A stretch of DNA of 64,000 nucleotides from Nematostella vectensis. Its lineage: Eukaryota; Cnidaria; Anthozoa; Actiniaria; Edwardsiidae. Location: the NCBI RefSeq assembly GCF_932526225.1, contig NC_064042.1, forward strand, positions 13,279,040 to 13,343,039, given 5' to 3'. The position numbers and the translations under genes were made by a program. The notes under the pieces are model-generated. The model was not told the DNA's origin. It made no database searches and saw only the letters and a program-made list of their open reading frames with translations. Below are positions 45,458 to 57,400 of this stretch, in pieces (the first letter of the stretch is position 1; each line of letters starts with the position of its first letter).

Positions 45458-48400
45458 TTATGACAGGTGGAATGACCGCTGACCCTCGTGTGCGGCGGTA
45501 CGTAGTTTGTCGAGCATGATCTCCTTGCTGGTGTAGTCTGGCAGCTTAAGGTAGTTCACACATGTCATGACGGAAGGTAGGTAGTTGTCCGCGCTCAGCG
45601 GCGGCTCAAACGTCTTGCGGACAATAGTGAGGGGCGGGTTGAGACTCCGGAAGCCTGCCAAGAAAATAGCATATGTGAGAAAATGATCAGCAAAAAATAA
45701 ACAAAATTGGTGTAGCTTATCTTTCCCATTGCAGCTAGATGCTGAATTACGAGAGCGAAGATTCAGACGTGGTTGAGTTGAAGGGGCGCCGCCATACAAC
45801 TCATGCCCGACCACATATCACAGCTAAGATTTTGGTTTTGTGGAGGGAGGAAAACCGGAAAGCCCGCAGAAAAACCCTCGAAAAGCAAAGGCGAGAACCA
45901 GCCAACTCAACTCACGTTGGAACCAGAAATCGAACCGATCAACACGGAAACGAAGTGACGATCTGCGCGAAAGTTTCCACTTTGTGCATCGTGATTATGT
46001 TTGAGAAGAGACTAAGGACCACTCACCTCCCACTGGTAGTCTCGGGCTTCCTGTGACAAACTGAAGAAACAGTCTTTGCTGGTCAGCGTCATACTCGCTC
46101 AGGATTTCAAACAAACACTTGATGGCACGGCTGCAAAAGGTAAACCATAACCCTTAATGATACTTTGTCAACAGAAAGCCTTGATCATTTATTTCGTGGA
46201 GATGCTAGCGGGAGGCAGAGTTCAATTGGGAGGGATTGGGGATATGGAGGAAGTGTGTAAGATTTTAGTCAGTTTCGACACAACGGCTGGGAAGGTAATT
46301 GCTGGACTGATCGAGAATAGTTGTTTATTATCACTAATCAGCACGTAAAAACTGCAATACAAATCACAAAGGGTCTAAAATCAGTAACAGAGACTTACAA
46401 TAGGTTAAATAACATTTAAGAGATCATTATCTGGCAATCACTTCGTGGTTATTCTCGTAGATCGTCCTTGAATGTAGCACATAGACCAGAAAATCAAATG
46501 GTTCGTACAGCATGTCATTACCTATGCTAACCAATACAATGTACAGTATAACATAAAGGGGCTTACCTCTTTCCCCAGCTATAGGTGTGTTCAGTAGATC
46601 GTATTTATCATAAATAATCTAAGTAAGATTTGCTCGTAGGAAAGACGGCGTGGCTTGTACGGCAATTACATGCTAACAAACTAGTGTAAACCGAAACCGA
46701 CCTACTTACAATCATTAACCTTGTAATCATAACCAATCACGCTACAGAGTGGTTGGGATGAGTTAAGGGTGGAAGCAGGCTTTTCCAGTTTTTTTCCTGC
46801 ACTGAAGTCATTTCACGTTGACAGCTTGTTCAGAAGCAATTAACGTAGCGCACAGCGGCAGAGGAAAAAGAAGATAGGTAATATAACCACTGACAAAGAA
46901 CTCGCTCTCAACAAGTACAACAACTCCAGGATATTAAAACTACAGTATTTATCTTACCTATCATGACTGTAGCCATGGTCTGGCCGGCAACTTTCTACGA
47001 GTTCTGATGAAAATAACGAGAGAGTCAATACTTTATGTCTGATGTGTATTAGATGTGTGACAGATGTGTATTAAGAATGTCAGTATTCAGTATATTACTA
47101 CCATTAGCCAGATTGCAATAATATTTTCACTGCTTAATGAAATAACAGGGTAAACTTGACAACTTCCCCCCTCCCCCCCCCCCCCCAAAAAAAAAAACCC
47201 TTCGACTGAACAATCCGACACTGATAGACATTTTCTCGGTGAAAATTACAATACTTGGGAGACTTGTTGTCTTACACCAAAGAGAGGGGCGTGCGTGTTT
47301 CTTCTTCCCGCCAAAAGCAAGTAAGCAACAGAACACACAAGACAGCAACATTTCGTAAAAATGATTTAATGCTTAATAGCATTCCCGCCAAAACATGTCC
47401 GCTTGAATATCTCTTAATTGTAAAGCAACAGGCCTCCCAAGTATTTCTAACCGCAATTTTTTTTTTGTCAGCGAACTCAAATTTTTATTCTTATTCATGT
47501 GTTATTAGCCTTTGCAGCGTTGAATTCGGCAAGCATCCCTTGTCATTAAATCCTTTTTAGTTCGGCCTTAACAGTAGACTGACTAGACTACTGGTTACCT
47601 TTGACCTCCCACTTTTGGCCCACACTGCCGCAAAGAAGCTGGTCCATCTAAATAACATTAAGATATCATTAGTATAAATTACATAAGAAAGGGGGATGGC
47701 GCTTGTTTGTATGCAACAGCGCTTTAGATTTGTCCGAAGTGTTTAATATCATGTGTCTCTCACACGATATTAAACACTTCGGACCTCCTAAGTGAGCTAG
47801 TGTGTGATCAGTATTTCCTGTGACGTAACAACCTCAGCTGACTTGACCAGACTTTCAACCTGGACTCTGACTTGTAATGGCAGAGTTGTTTTCATTAAGA
47901 GTAAAAAATTACCCTGCCTTTTACACTGGGTTCAGTGGATCTTCTTGGATAAGATCATTTAGGACACTGAAGATAAGCGCTTATATACGTTGTGGTATGC
48001 GCTGTACAAAATACAGTATTTTAACATTTACAGCATAATATACTTGCCTCATCTGCGGAAAAACCCTTGAGGTTAGTGAGAGGAAAGACAGAATCGAAGC
48101 CCTCCTGGAAAGCTTGCATTTGGCGCTCGACTCCTTCCACTAGCGTCCAGTGAACCACAAGCTGTGGACGGAGATAGATGTAAACTCAAGATGACGTGGT
48201 AAAAAATATAAAATCAATTTAATGGAGCTAGGCTGTTTCGATGTTTGACGAGGGGGGACTTCAGTGAAAAAAAAATCTATTTTCAGAAGCCAAACACTTT
48301 TCCAACGCCTTTGGAGACAACCTGTCGCCCTGTCTGAAATCAACCAATTGATTAATACAAGGGACACAGGGAGCCATCCGCTGGAAATGACACAATGACC

Positions 48401-51400
48401 AACTGCAATGTTAAGAGTACTGTAGTGTGGGGACAGCTCGGCTCAGCAGCTTGGGCGATGATGACGAATTCAATTTCAAATATTAGTCCATGCGACAGAG
48501 ACAGCATTACCGTGTATCGTTCTTACCTTGATGTACTTTTCCAAGTTGTGGATAGTTACAGGAATGTTCCTTCCATTTTTCTGAAACACAAAGCAATCAA
48601 CTAGTTAGCTTAACGAAGGTGCACAATACAGTGTTTAACTTGCCAAATTGCCGAGACTTTGAGTGTTTGCAATAATGTGACCGTTTAAAGAAGGCCAATG
48701 ACGCTCTCCAAGAGATGCCGACACACACAAAGCATCCATATCCATCGGCTCATAAAACAAAAGCCTGAGGCATTATCAATCAAGTATCGCTTATAGTGGA
48801 CTATATCGTTGCTAGTGGACCGTAATCATAAAAAAATAAATTGTTTTCGCTCGAATAGACCGTTGTTATCTTTTAATATAAATGACAAAGGTCTGGGCGA
48901 TAAGCACAGGGGCTCTCTGCGTTTCTTGCCTTGAGCTCAATATTTGTGTATCCCGGCAGCACAAAGTCCAGTCCCAGGTCCTCCACACTAGCCCCATCCA
49001 GTGTCAGGTTCTCCACCGCTAGCTGAAGACTCTCAGGAGTCAGAGACGAGTCTTTCTCGAGGCGATGTTTTTGACGGACTAGGCCTTGAAGCTGACTTAT
49101 AGACTTGGCTAGGACCGGGTCAATATCAAACAAGTCCCTGAATGAGAAACAACACCGAGTGAGCAGAGCGATTTTGAATGGACAACACAAGATGACACAG
49201 AGCAATTAGCGATGCTGGAAGGTCAACACACGCAAAGTGGAATTTTGACTTCTGTCGCTCTGGCGTTCGATTACTATTCACTGGAAACCCGATTTTTACT
49301 TCTCACTTACTCACGAAACGATGTTGTATAATGCTTCATACAACTTTTAGGGGCAACAAAATGGCGACAATAGCTCAGAAGTATAGGCTTTGCCTTGAAT
49401 TACCCGACAACAACAAATTTGATGTACATATTATAACCCCCAAACTGAATGAGCTTTCTTTCATAGGAGATTTAAAATAAAAACGCCCTTAACAACGAGC
49501 GGTGCCGATTGAGCAGTTGTCCGAATAGCGCCGTCCCGCTATCACAACCCACCTGTAGTCGAAGGTTGCCTCAAAGCCAAGCATCCACTTGTAGAAAGCG
49601 CAGCTAAAGGGAATGTCAACCATGCGGAAATCCAAGAGAGCCCTTCCAAGGAAGCGCCCAAGGAATCGGAACTTGGACTTTAGCCTGGAGACCATTGCTA
49701 CACGAGCATTTCTTGGTATTGGAACTGCAAATGAGAGCAGGACTACAATCATGAGCCATGTCTTGTGCTGCTGTGCGTTATAAGTCTCTCTTTTGCAAGC
49801 CATGTATCATTACAAATTGTTGTAAAGTAAAGGTACGTGTCGTGGAGAGTATGGTTTTCATTGCCAAGCACGTACACTTTCCATTTCGAACAGAAATGAA
49901 CAGGGTTCGTGGTTGTCTTTGCCGAGAGCGCACATATCGATAACGGTCTCGTGGTTTTCATTGAAGAATACACACATATCCCTACACCTCACTCCAAGGG
50001 CTCAAAGCTCGAGATTTTCACTAGGCGCACGTGTAGGACAATTCTGCAGTTTAAAAGTTTTAGTCGCATGTGGCCTTAGTATGTCGGTGGTTCACATTTG
50101 CACAGATTACCAATTTTTGCATATGAACACCCATTTTACTAGAAAAAAATTCTATTTTTGTTTTCAAGAATGCGTCATAGCCAAATTTATTGTTGTGCGT
50201 CCCCCGTTTTCAGAACTCGAAATTAGGTTTCGTAGTTTACTTACTTGGAAATAAACCTGATTCAGAGTAGACGTATTTGATACCACCATCCGCATCTGAA
50301 AGGTTGTCAATGAGAAAGGAGTGTAGTATAAATAGTTTGCTTCAATAGAACGTTTACTTAGAATTAATTTACTTTGGAGAAGTCCAGAGTCGCATAGTGT
50401 TAAGACCCTAAGCAAGAGACAATACATAACTTTCTCACATATCTTAAAATTTGATGAATTATTCGTAACAACATCGATATTCTTTGCTTGCATTTGCAAC
50501 AGACCGCGCATGTGATGGAGACAAGGGTTTTTCCTCGAAAAAGATTTATAGGCTTCCGCCGTGCCAAATCTAATTGTTTTTATTGGGCAAATGGACACTT
50601 GGACGTCTCAATCAATTTAGTTCGACACGGCAAAATAAGCAGGTCGTTCTTTTGATGTGCCGAATCAAATACTGTATATCTCATTATTTTATTAAATGTC
50701 AAGTTTTTCTACTCGCAATCTATTAAGCGCGACCTATTTAGTGCGACTTCTGAATCAACGTTGAATCCAATGTATTTGTGCCGATATAAATAGACAATTA
50801 GATTCGGCACGGCAGGAGCACGACGTACCCTCAGTCACTGGGGGCGCGACTTCTGTCCCCCGCCACATCTCCATGCTTGACCTCTGGAACTCCTTGGACA
50901 CCAGAGCATAAAACTCAAGAGTTGGGCCAAGACCAGTGCCAACCTATGAGAAACATAAAACAATACTTGCTAATATGAAACCAAAACTTCTGCTTGGGGT
51001 TGAAGGGGACAAAATAGATCGTCTGAAAAAGTTTTAAACAGAAAAGTGAGTATAAAGTATTTTTTTCCCTCACAATACGGAGACACACAGAGCATTCAAT
51101 TCCATCAGCTAATTCAAGAAAGTAACTGGAATACTTCTGGACACGGTATTAAATCCGTCAAGTTTTCTTGCAAATAGACAGTTGTAATCTCAAATATAAG
51201 CAATAACAAAGGACTGGTTGCTCGACGTGGTGCTGATATAAGCGGAATTGCCGAAGCAGGATTTCAGTGAATTAGGGTCAGTATCAATCATCAAACTGAA
51301 CAGCTGCAAACGCACCTCGCTCTGGTATTGTATTTCCAGGATGGACTGAGAGCTGCCCAGATCCTGGATGATCTTCTCTGCCTGGCTGAGTAGGTCCTTC

Positions 51401-51414
51401 CTGGACACGGTGCT
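45458..51414 (-). CDS. TRIP12: TRIP12 HECT domain exon block
   Basis: Eleven exons encode the HECT domain. The N-lobe starts near [20 protein letters not shown] (51316-50829); [20 protein letters not shown] is in 49553-49724 and DIDPVLAKS and [15 protein letters not shown] in 48930-49137. The C-lobe has [15 protein letters not shown] (46027-46130) and the last exon. The predicted catalytic cysteine is in [12 protein letters not shown]; the C-terminus is SFHLS, as in vertebrate TRIP12. All residues I would look for are present, so the ligase should be active. Two of these introns start with GC instead of GT (after 48930 and 48048). Confidence 0.92.
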
Positions 51415-54400
51415 CTGGTGAAAACAATAGACGTGATCTTTAATGTCAAGATATAAATTTAACACGAAACTTCGCAAATACAAGTATTCTTTTACAGATT
51501 TTCAGTGTGATTGCTACCCCTCACCCCGTCCTTCCTTTACGTGGAATTGGCTAAACACGTAGGAAAAACGTATTACCTTTTTCCTGTCAAGTCTTGGGGC
51601 AACACGGTCTGACATTTCGGTATTAATCAAATCTGGGATAGATTCCTGAAACAAAAATCATTGTCACGAATCTCATTGCGTAATCTATTTATTTCCGAGA
51701 AAAGATAAAGAAGTGCCAAAATGGCACAACACTATAAAGGTATATTAAACACGAGGTTCCGCTATAAAAGGGAAAGCTCCTCCCACCCCCGGGCTCGAGA
51801 ACAATCAGTTATCAATTAGCCGTCAATGAGTCAACATGTCAGGACAAATTTCCCATTTTAACCAAAATAAATATCATTCCTAGAGTTGTCTATCTAAAAA
51901 TGTTTCTATCTATCGTAAAATAATGCTATACCAAGCTGTGTGCGTTCTAAAACACAAGCATTTTCATCACAGCGCGAGAATAATTTATGCAGATGCGCTA
52001 GAATATGGATAGCGCGAAATGTAAAATTTTGCACCGAAAACGTGAGAGGACAGCAAATAACTAATTTAACAATAACTTAACACAACTGTCTTGTTACCTG
52101 TGCAAAAATATTTTTATTCCAGCCGACTGTGGCTCAGAGATAAGCAATTTTACAGGAGGCTTATTACTTGTGACCGCTAGCGTTGCAGTGTTCTCATTAT
52201 AATTGCAAATTCGAGCCCGGGGGTGGGAGGAGCTTTTCCTTTTATAGCGGAACCTATAAAAGCATTTGTTTTACCTGGAGTTTGCTCATGGCACGCTCTC
52301 TGTCGAATGACGTGCAGAAAAACAACTGTTGCCGGCATTCAAACGGGAACAAAAACGAACTGGAAGGAACCAACAAAATTTACATTAAAACACAATAAAA
52401 AAGGTTAGTGAAGACAGCTACCTTCCCCTGGCCCTTGGTTGGTATACAATCCTTCTTGAACTAAGCGAAGTTTTGTCATTACCATTTGCGCGGGAGTTCT
52501 AAGACCCAGGATGGGAAGTTACCGGTCATGACAGCAATAGGATCTACAAAAGAGACAATACATTACAAATACAAAGTACAATAAACGATAAGCGTGCCTG
52601 ATATGTAACAACGTCATGGTTGTCCACGATCCTTCACCCCCTCCCCCACCTTTTACTTGCTTTGCTTTGCTTTTACGCCTCCCGGCATGTTTTGGAAAGA
52701 AGTATTGATAGGGATATTTGCCCATTAAAAAAGAGAATGGCCTTCTTCCTTGTACATGTCTTACCCTGACAATGTCACCTTTCGTGACCTGTTAATATTT
52801 ACAAGTGTTTATACATTATCAAATAATCTCTTTTAATGAACTGTAATGTTTTGGACAGCCCCTGGCATGGGATCTGATTCCGCTCGTGCTGGCCAGACTG
52901 ACCTGACCAGATAAAACATATTTTGTACCTTGAAGTTGCCTTAGCACTTTTGCAGCTAACTTTTGATTAGCGAATTCGCCGACTGAAACAAGTGACCTGC
53001 TGTTCATCTCCTGGGGGTAATATAGAAGAAAATTGTAATTAAGACTTCATTGTTCAGGTGGAAAACGAAGGTTTAACTATGATGATGATGATGGTGGTGA
53101 TGATGATGATGATGCTGTTGCCGATGACGTATCTTTGGGCAAAATTATAAGAAGTGCAACATACAATTTTTAAATCTATGAGCGCAAATGAAGCAGTACA
53201 ATAGAGATCCTACCTCAAAGAGCATAGCTGCATTGTTGTTAAGGATGTGGATAGCTCTCATAAGACAAATAATCTCCAGTGAAGGGTCCGTAAGCGCTGA
53301 TAAGATCGAATAGAAAAAGGAACATATGGATGATGCGTTAGTTATCAAAGTGGTGGAGTACAAGACAGAGAAACAAGGCTAACGAACGAAGATCAAGGAA
53401 CTTACAGAAATCAGATGGCTGACAGACTGCTAGCATTTCCTCGAGCGACTGTCGCTTATCTGTAATGGCAATTACATAAAGATTATATAGATATCGGCTA
53501 CTTTATCGCAAACGCACGTTGATCCGATTTCAATTCCTCACTGAAATATGCCAAGCCTCGTTGGCAGTAGGCGACCAGGCAAAAGACGAATATACACGCC
53601 ACTTCTAACTATAGCCAACATAAACACTGATATAGCTGCGGCCGTCACGCAAGAGAGTGATAAAATAATAAAATCTTTCAATGAAAATAAGCCATTTCTG
53701 AGATGACCCCTTTAACAAAGTGGCTTTGTTGTTGTTGTTATTTTGCCACCAAAAGCCGAAACGCACGCAAAATAAGCCAACCGAAAAGTCACATTATTCC
53801 TTGGTGCAAGGCGCCTATTCCAAAGTTAACTAAAGCTGGCTCTTGCACCAGTTATGGTAGATTATATTCGGCAAAATAATGAGCACTCATCTGGCTGCAA
53901 GAGGTAAGAGGCATACTACATACACTGGTGATCCTCGTAATATATTTTTGTAGATACTCTGGTGATCCTTGTAAGATATGTTTGTAGATACTCTGGTGAT
54001 CCTTGTAAGATATGTTTGTACATACTCTGGTGATCCTTGTAAGATATGTTTGTACATACTCTGGTGATCCTTGTAAGATATGTTTGTACATACTCTGGTG
54101 ATCCTTGTAAGATATGTTTGTACATACTCTGGTGATCCTTGTAAGATCTCTTTGGTGGTGATTTGCTTGGCCCTCTCCCGGAGCAGCTGCCTCTATGTCT
54201 CGTGTTGTTCGTTGAAACTTCTCCATCGTGATTAAGAGGACGATACCTGTGAAATGGGGGGACACTCTCACATTAAGGACCGACAATTTGGAATCTGAGC
54301 TTACATCAAAGGTTACATAAGATTTTTTTTTCTGTATAAGGTATTTTTTCGCGGCCTGTTCGTTTGCTCAATATATATATATTTTTTTTTTCTATGGAAT

Positions 54401-57400
54401 GCGGCTTTGTTTCAATCAAGAATTATATGGGCGACTTCACATAGGTTTCACGATTCCAGCGCAGCTATTTCTGTTTTTTTTTTTCAGCTATTAAGCACAA
54501 AAGGGATAACATACCAAATAGTGTGTTGTCCAACCCAGATGCTGGGCCGGCCTAATACGCCTTGTTCCTCATCGAAATCTCTGTCATCGTCGCTCTAGAA
54601 AAACGATCAATGCGAGAACATTACAAAAAAAGAAGGGGGGTGCCAATTTTGAGAGTAGTATAGTAAGTACGGATTCTCCCCGTCATCTCCGATGACGTCA
54701 TAGCGTATTCTCCCTTAAACAATGGCGCTTTAAAAACGGGCTAATCAATTAATCGCTTAAGTGTTATGCTTATTTAATATTGGGTGGATAGAAATAAATT
54801 AGAATTGACATTTTGAGAAGTTTAAAGGCCTCTTGCATACAGAGTCAACGTCAGCAAGCATTGCTAGTACTGCCACGTCTCGGCTGAACACAGGACAGAA
54901 AAGTTGAAAAGCTACTTCACAGCACTTTCCAACTGTGTCAAAACAGCGTCACTCTTCGCTGTTTGCACGGGTTTACGGGTACGTTTCGCTGTTTGCACGG
55001 GTTTACGGGTATGTTGCGCTGTTTGCACGGGTTTACGGGTATGTTTCGCCGTTTGCACTGGTTTACGGGTATGTTTCGCTGTTTGCACGGGTTTACGGGT
55101 ATGTTGCGCTGTTTGCACGGGTTTACGGGTACGTTTCGCTGTTTGGGCAGGTTTACGGGTACGTTTTGCTGTTTGGGAAGGTTTACGGGTATGTTTCGCT
55201 GTTTGCACGGGTTTACGGGTATGTTGCGCTGTTTGCACGGGTTTACGGGTATGTTGCGCTGTTTGCACGGGTTTACGGGTATGTTTCGCCGTTTGCACTG
55301 GTTTACGGGTATGTTTCGCTGTTTGCACGGGTTTACGGGTATGTTGCGCTGTTTGCACGGGTTTACGGGTACGTTTTGCTGTTTGCACGGGTTTACGGGT
55401 ACGTTTTGCTGTTTGCACGGGTTTACGGGTATGTTGCGCTGTTTGCACGGGTTTACGGGTATGTTGCGCTGTTTGCACGGGTTTACGGGTATGTTGCGCT
55501 GTTTGCACGGGTTTACGGGTATGTTTCGCTGTTTGCACGGGTTTACGGGTATGTTTCGCCGTTTGCACGGGTTTACGGGTATGTTTCGCCGTTTGCACTG
55601 GTTTACGGGTATGTTTCGCTGTTTGCACGGGTTTACGGGTATGTTTCGCCGTTTGCACTGGTTTACGGGTATGTTTCGCTGTTTGCACGGGTTTACGGGT
55701 ATGTTTCGCTGTTTGCACGGGTTTACGGGTATGTTTCGCCGTTTGCACTGGTTTACGGGTATGTTTCGCTGTTTGCACGGGTTTACGGGTATGTTTCGCT
55801 GTTTGCACGGGTTTACGGGTATGTTTCGCCGTTTGCACTGGTTTACGGGTATGTTTCGCTGTTTGCACGGGTTTACGGGTATGTTTCGCTGTTTGCACGG
55901 GTTTACGGGTATGTTTCGCTGTTTGGGAAGGTTTACGGGTACGTTTTGCTGTTTGGGAAGGTTTACGGGTATGTTTCGCTGTTTGCACGGGTTTACGGGT
56001 ATGTTGCGCTGTTTGCACGGGTTTACAGGTATGTTGCGCTGTTTGCACGGGTTTACGGGTACGTTTCGCTGTTTGCACGGGTTTACGGCTACGTTTCGCT
56101 GTTTGCACGGGTTTACGGGTACGTTTTGCTGTTTGCACGGGTTTACGGGTACGTTTTGCTGTTTGCACAGGTTTACGGGTATGTTTCGCTGTTTGGGAAG
56201 GTTTACGGGTATGTTTCGCTTTTTGCACGGGTTTACGGGTACGTTTTGCTGTTTGCACAGGTTTACGGGTACGTTTCGCTGTTTGGGCAGGTTTACGGGT
56301 ACGTTTCGCTGTTTGCACGGGTTCACGGGTACGTTTCGCTGTTTGCACCGGTTTACGGGTGCGTTTTGCTGTTTGCACGGGTTTACGGGTACGTTTTGCT
56401 GTTTGCACAGGTTTACGGGTACGTTTCGCTGTTTGCACAGGTTTACGGGTATGTTTCGCTTTTTGCACGGGTTTACGGGTACGTTTTGCTGTTTGCACGG
56501 GTTTACGGCTACGTTTTGCTTTTTGCACGGGTTTACGGGTACGTTTTGCTTTTTGCACGGTTTAATGGTACGTTTCGCTGTTGACACGGTTTAATAGTAC
56601 GTTTGGCTGTTGACACGGTTTACTGGTACGTTTCGCTGTTCACACGGTTTACTAGTACGTTTCGCTGTTTACACAGGGCGTAAGGTACCTGGCCGTATTG
56701 TTTAACTGCTTGGTAGACCGTCATGTTGTATGGAAGCACTTTGTCTCCAAGCATGATCTCCAGGTGATGTCTAACGATAAAGAAAATTATTAAATGTGGT
56801 GATCTTTACTATAGTGTTCGTTTTCTTTTTTTTTTTTTTTTTGCAATAGAAAAGCATGATATATAGATAGATATAGATCTTTAAAGTGTGCCTTTATATT
56901 GAAATAAGGTGAAGTATAAGATATAGGGCAGTATGACCATTTTAGTGCGCCTTTATATTGCAATAAATAAAAGATACGATGAAGGAAGCAATGTGAACTT
57001 TCTAAACTATGTTTATAGTACTCCTCACAGTACCATTTCCGAAAGCAGAACCTATACATTGCAACATGGGAGTGATGGCATCATACCAACAGATGTCACA
57101 GGCCATTATCGTCGTTAAAGGGTCGGTTTAATAATAAATAAATCTGCCTCTCCAGTGCTTTTATCGAGAGTTATTTGACAAAGACACAGCAGTATTAGTA
57201 GAGGTGCAGCAGATAGGTTTGATATTTCTGAAAAAACAGATCACTTTTGTTCATTTCTTTTTATGTACTGCCAAGTTCAGTGAATTTTATGTACCTTTTT
57301 TCTATAAATTGATTGTTTGATTAATTTCTAGGATTAGTAAAAACTGGCCGTTTTCGCCCTTATGTAAAAGGACTACGCATCATAGTTATTTCGAGTCATC

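Noticed and set aside
52128-52215. A tRNA gene
   Set aside because: A- and B-box-like motifs are present, but I cannot fold a cloverleaf with an acceptor stem; it is at best a tRNA-derived SINE remnant.
54904-56594. About 550-codon ORFs in several frames, including [10 protein letters not shown] repeats on the minus strand
   Set aside because: A 30-bp repeat without stops gives open frames on both strands; the region is an intron of TRIP12 and reading through from the exon meets a stop before the array.
54955-56690. Telomere-like sequence because of GGGTTTACGGGT
   Set aside because: The period is 30 bp with a fixed non-telomeric remainder, and the array starts at a splice donor inside a gene.
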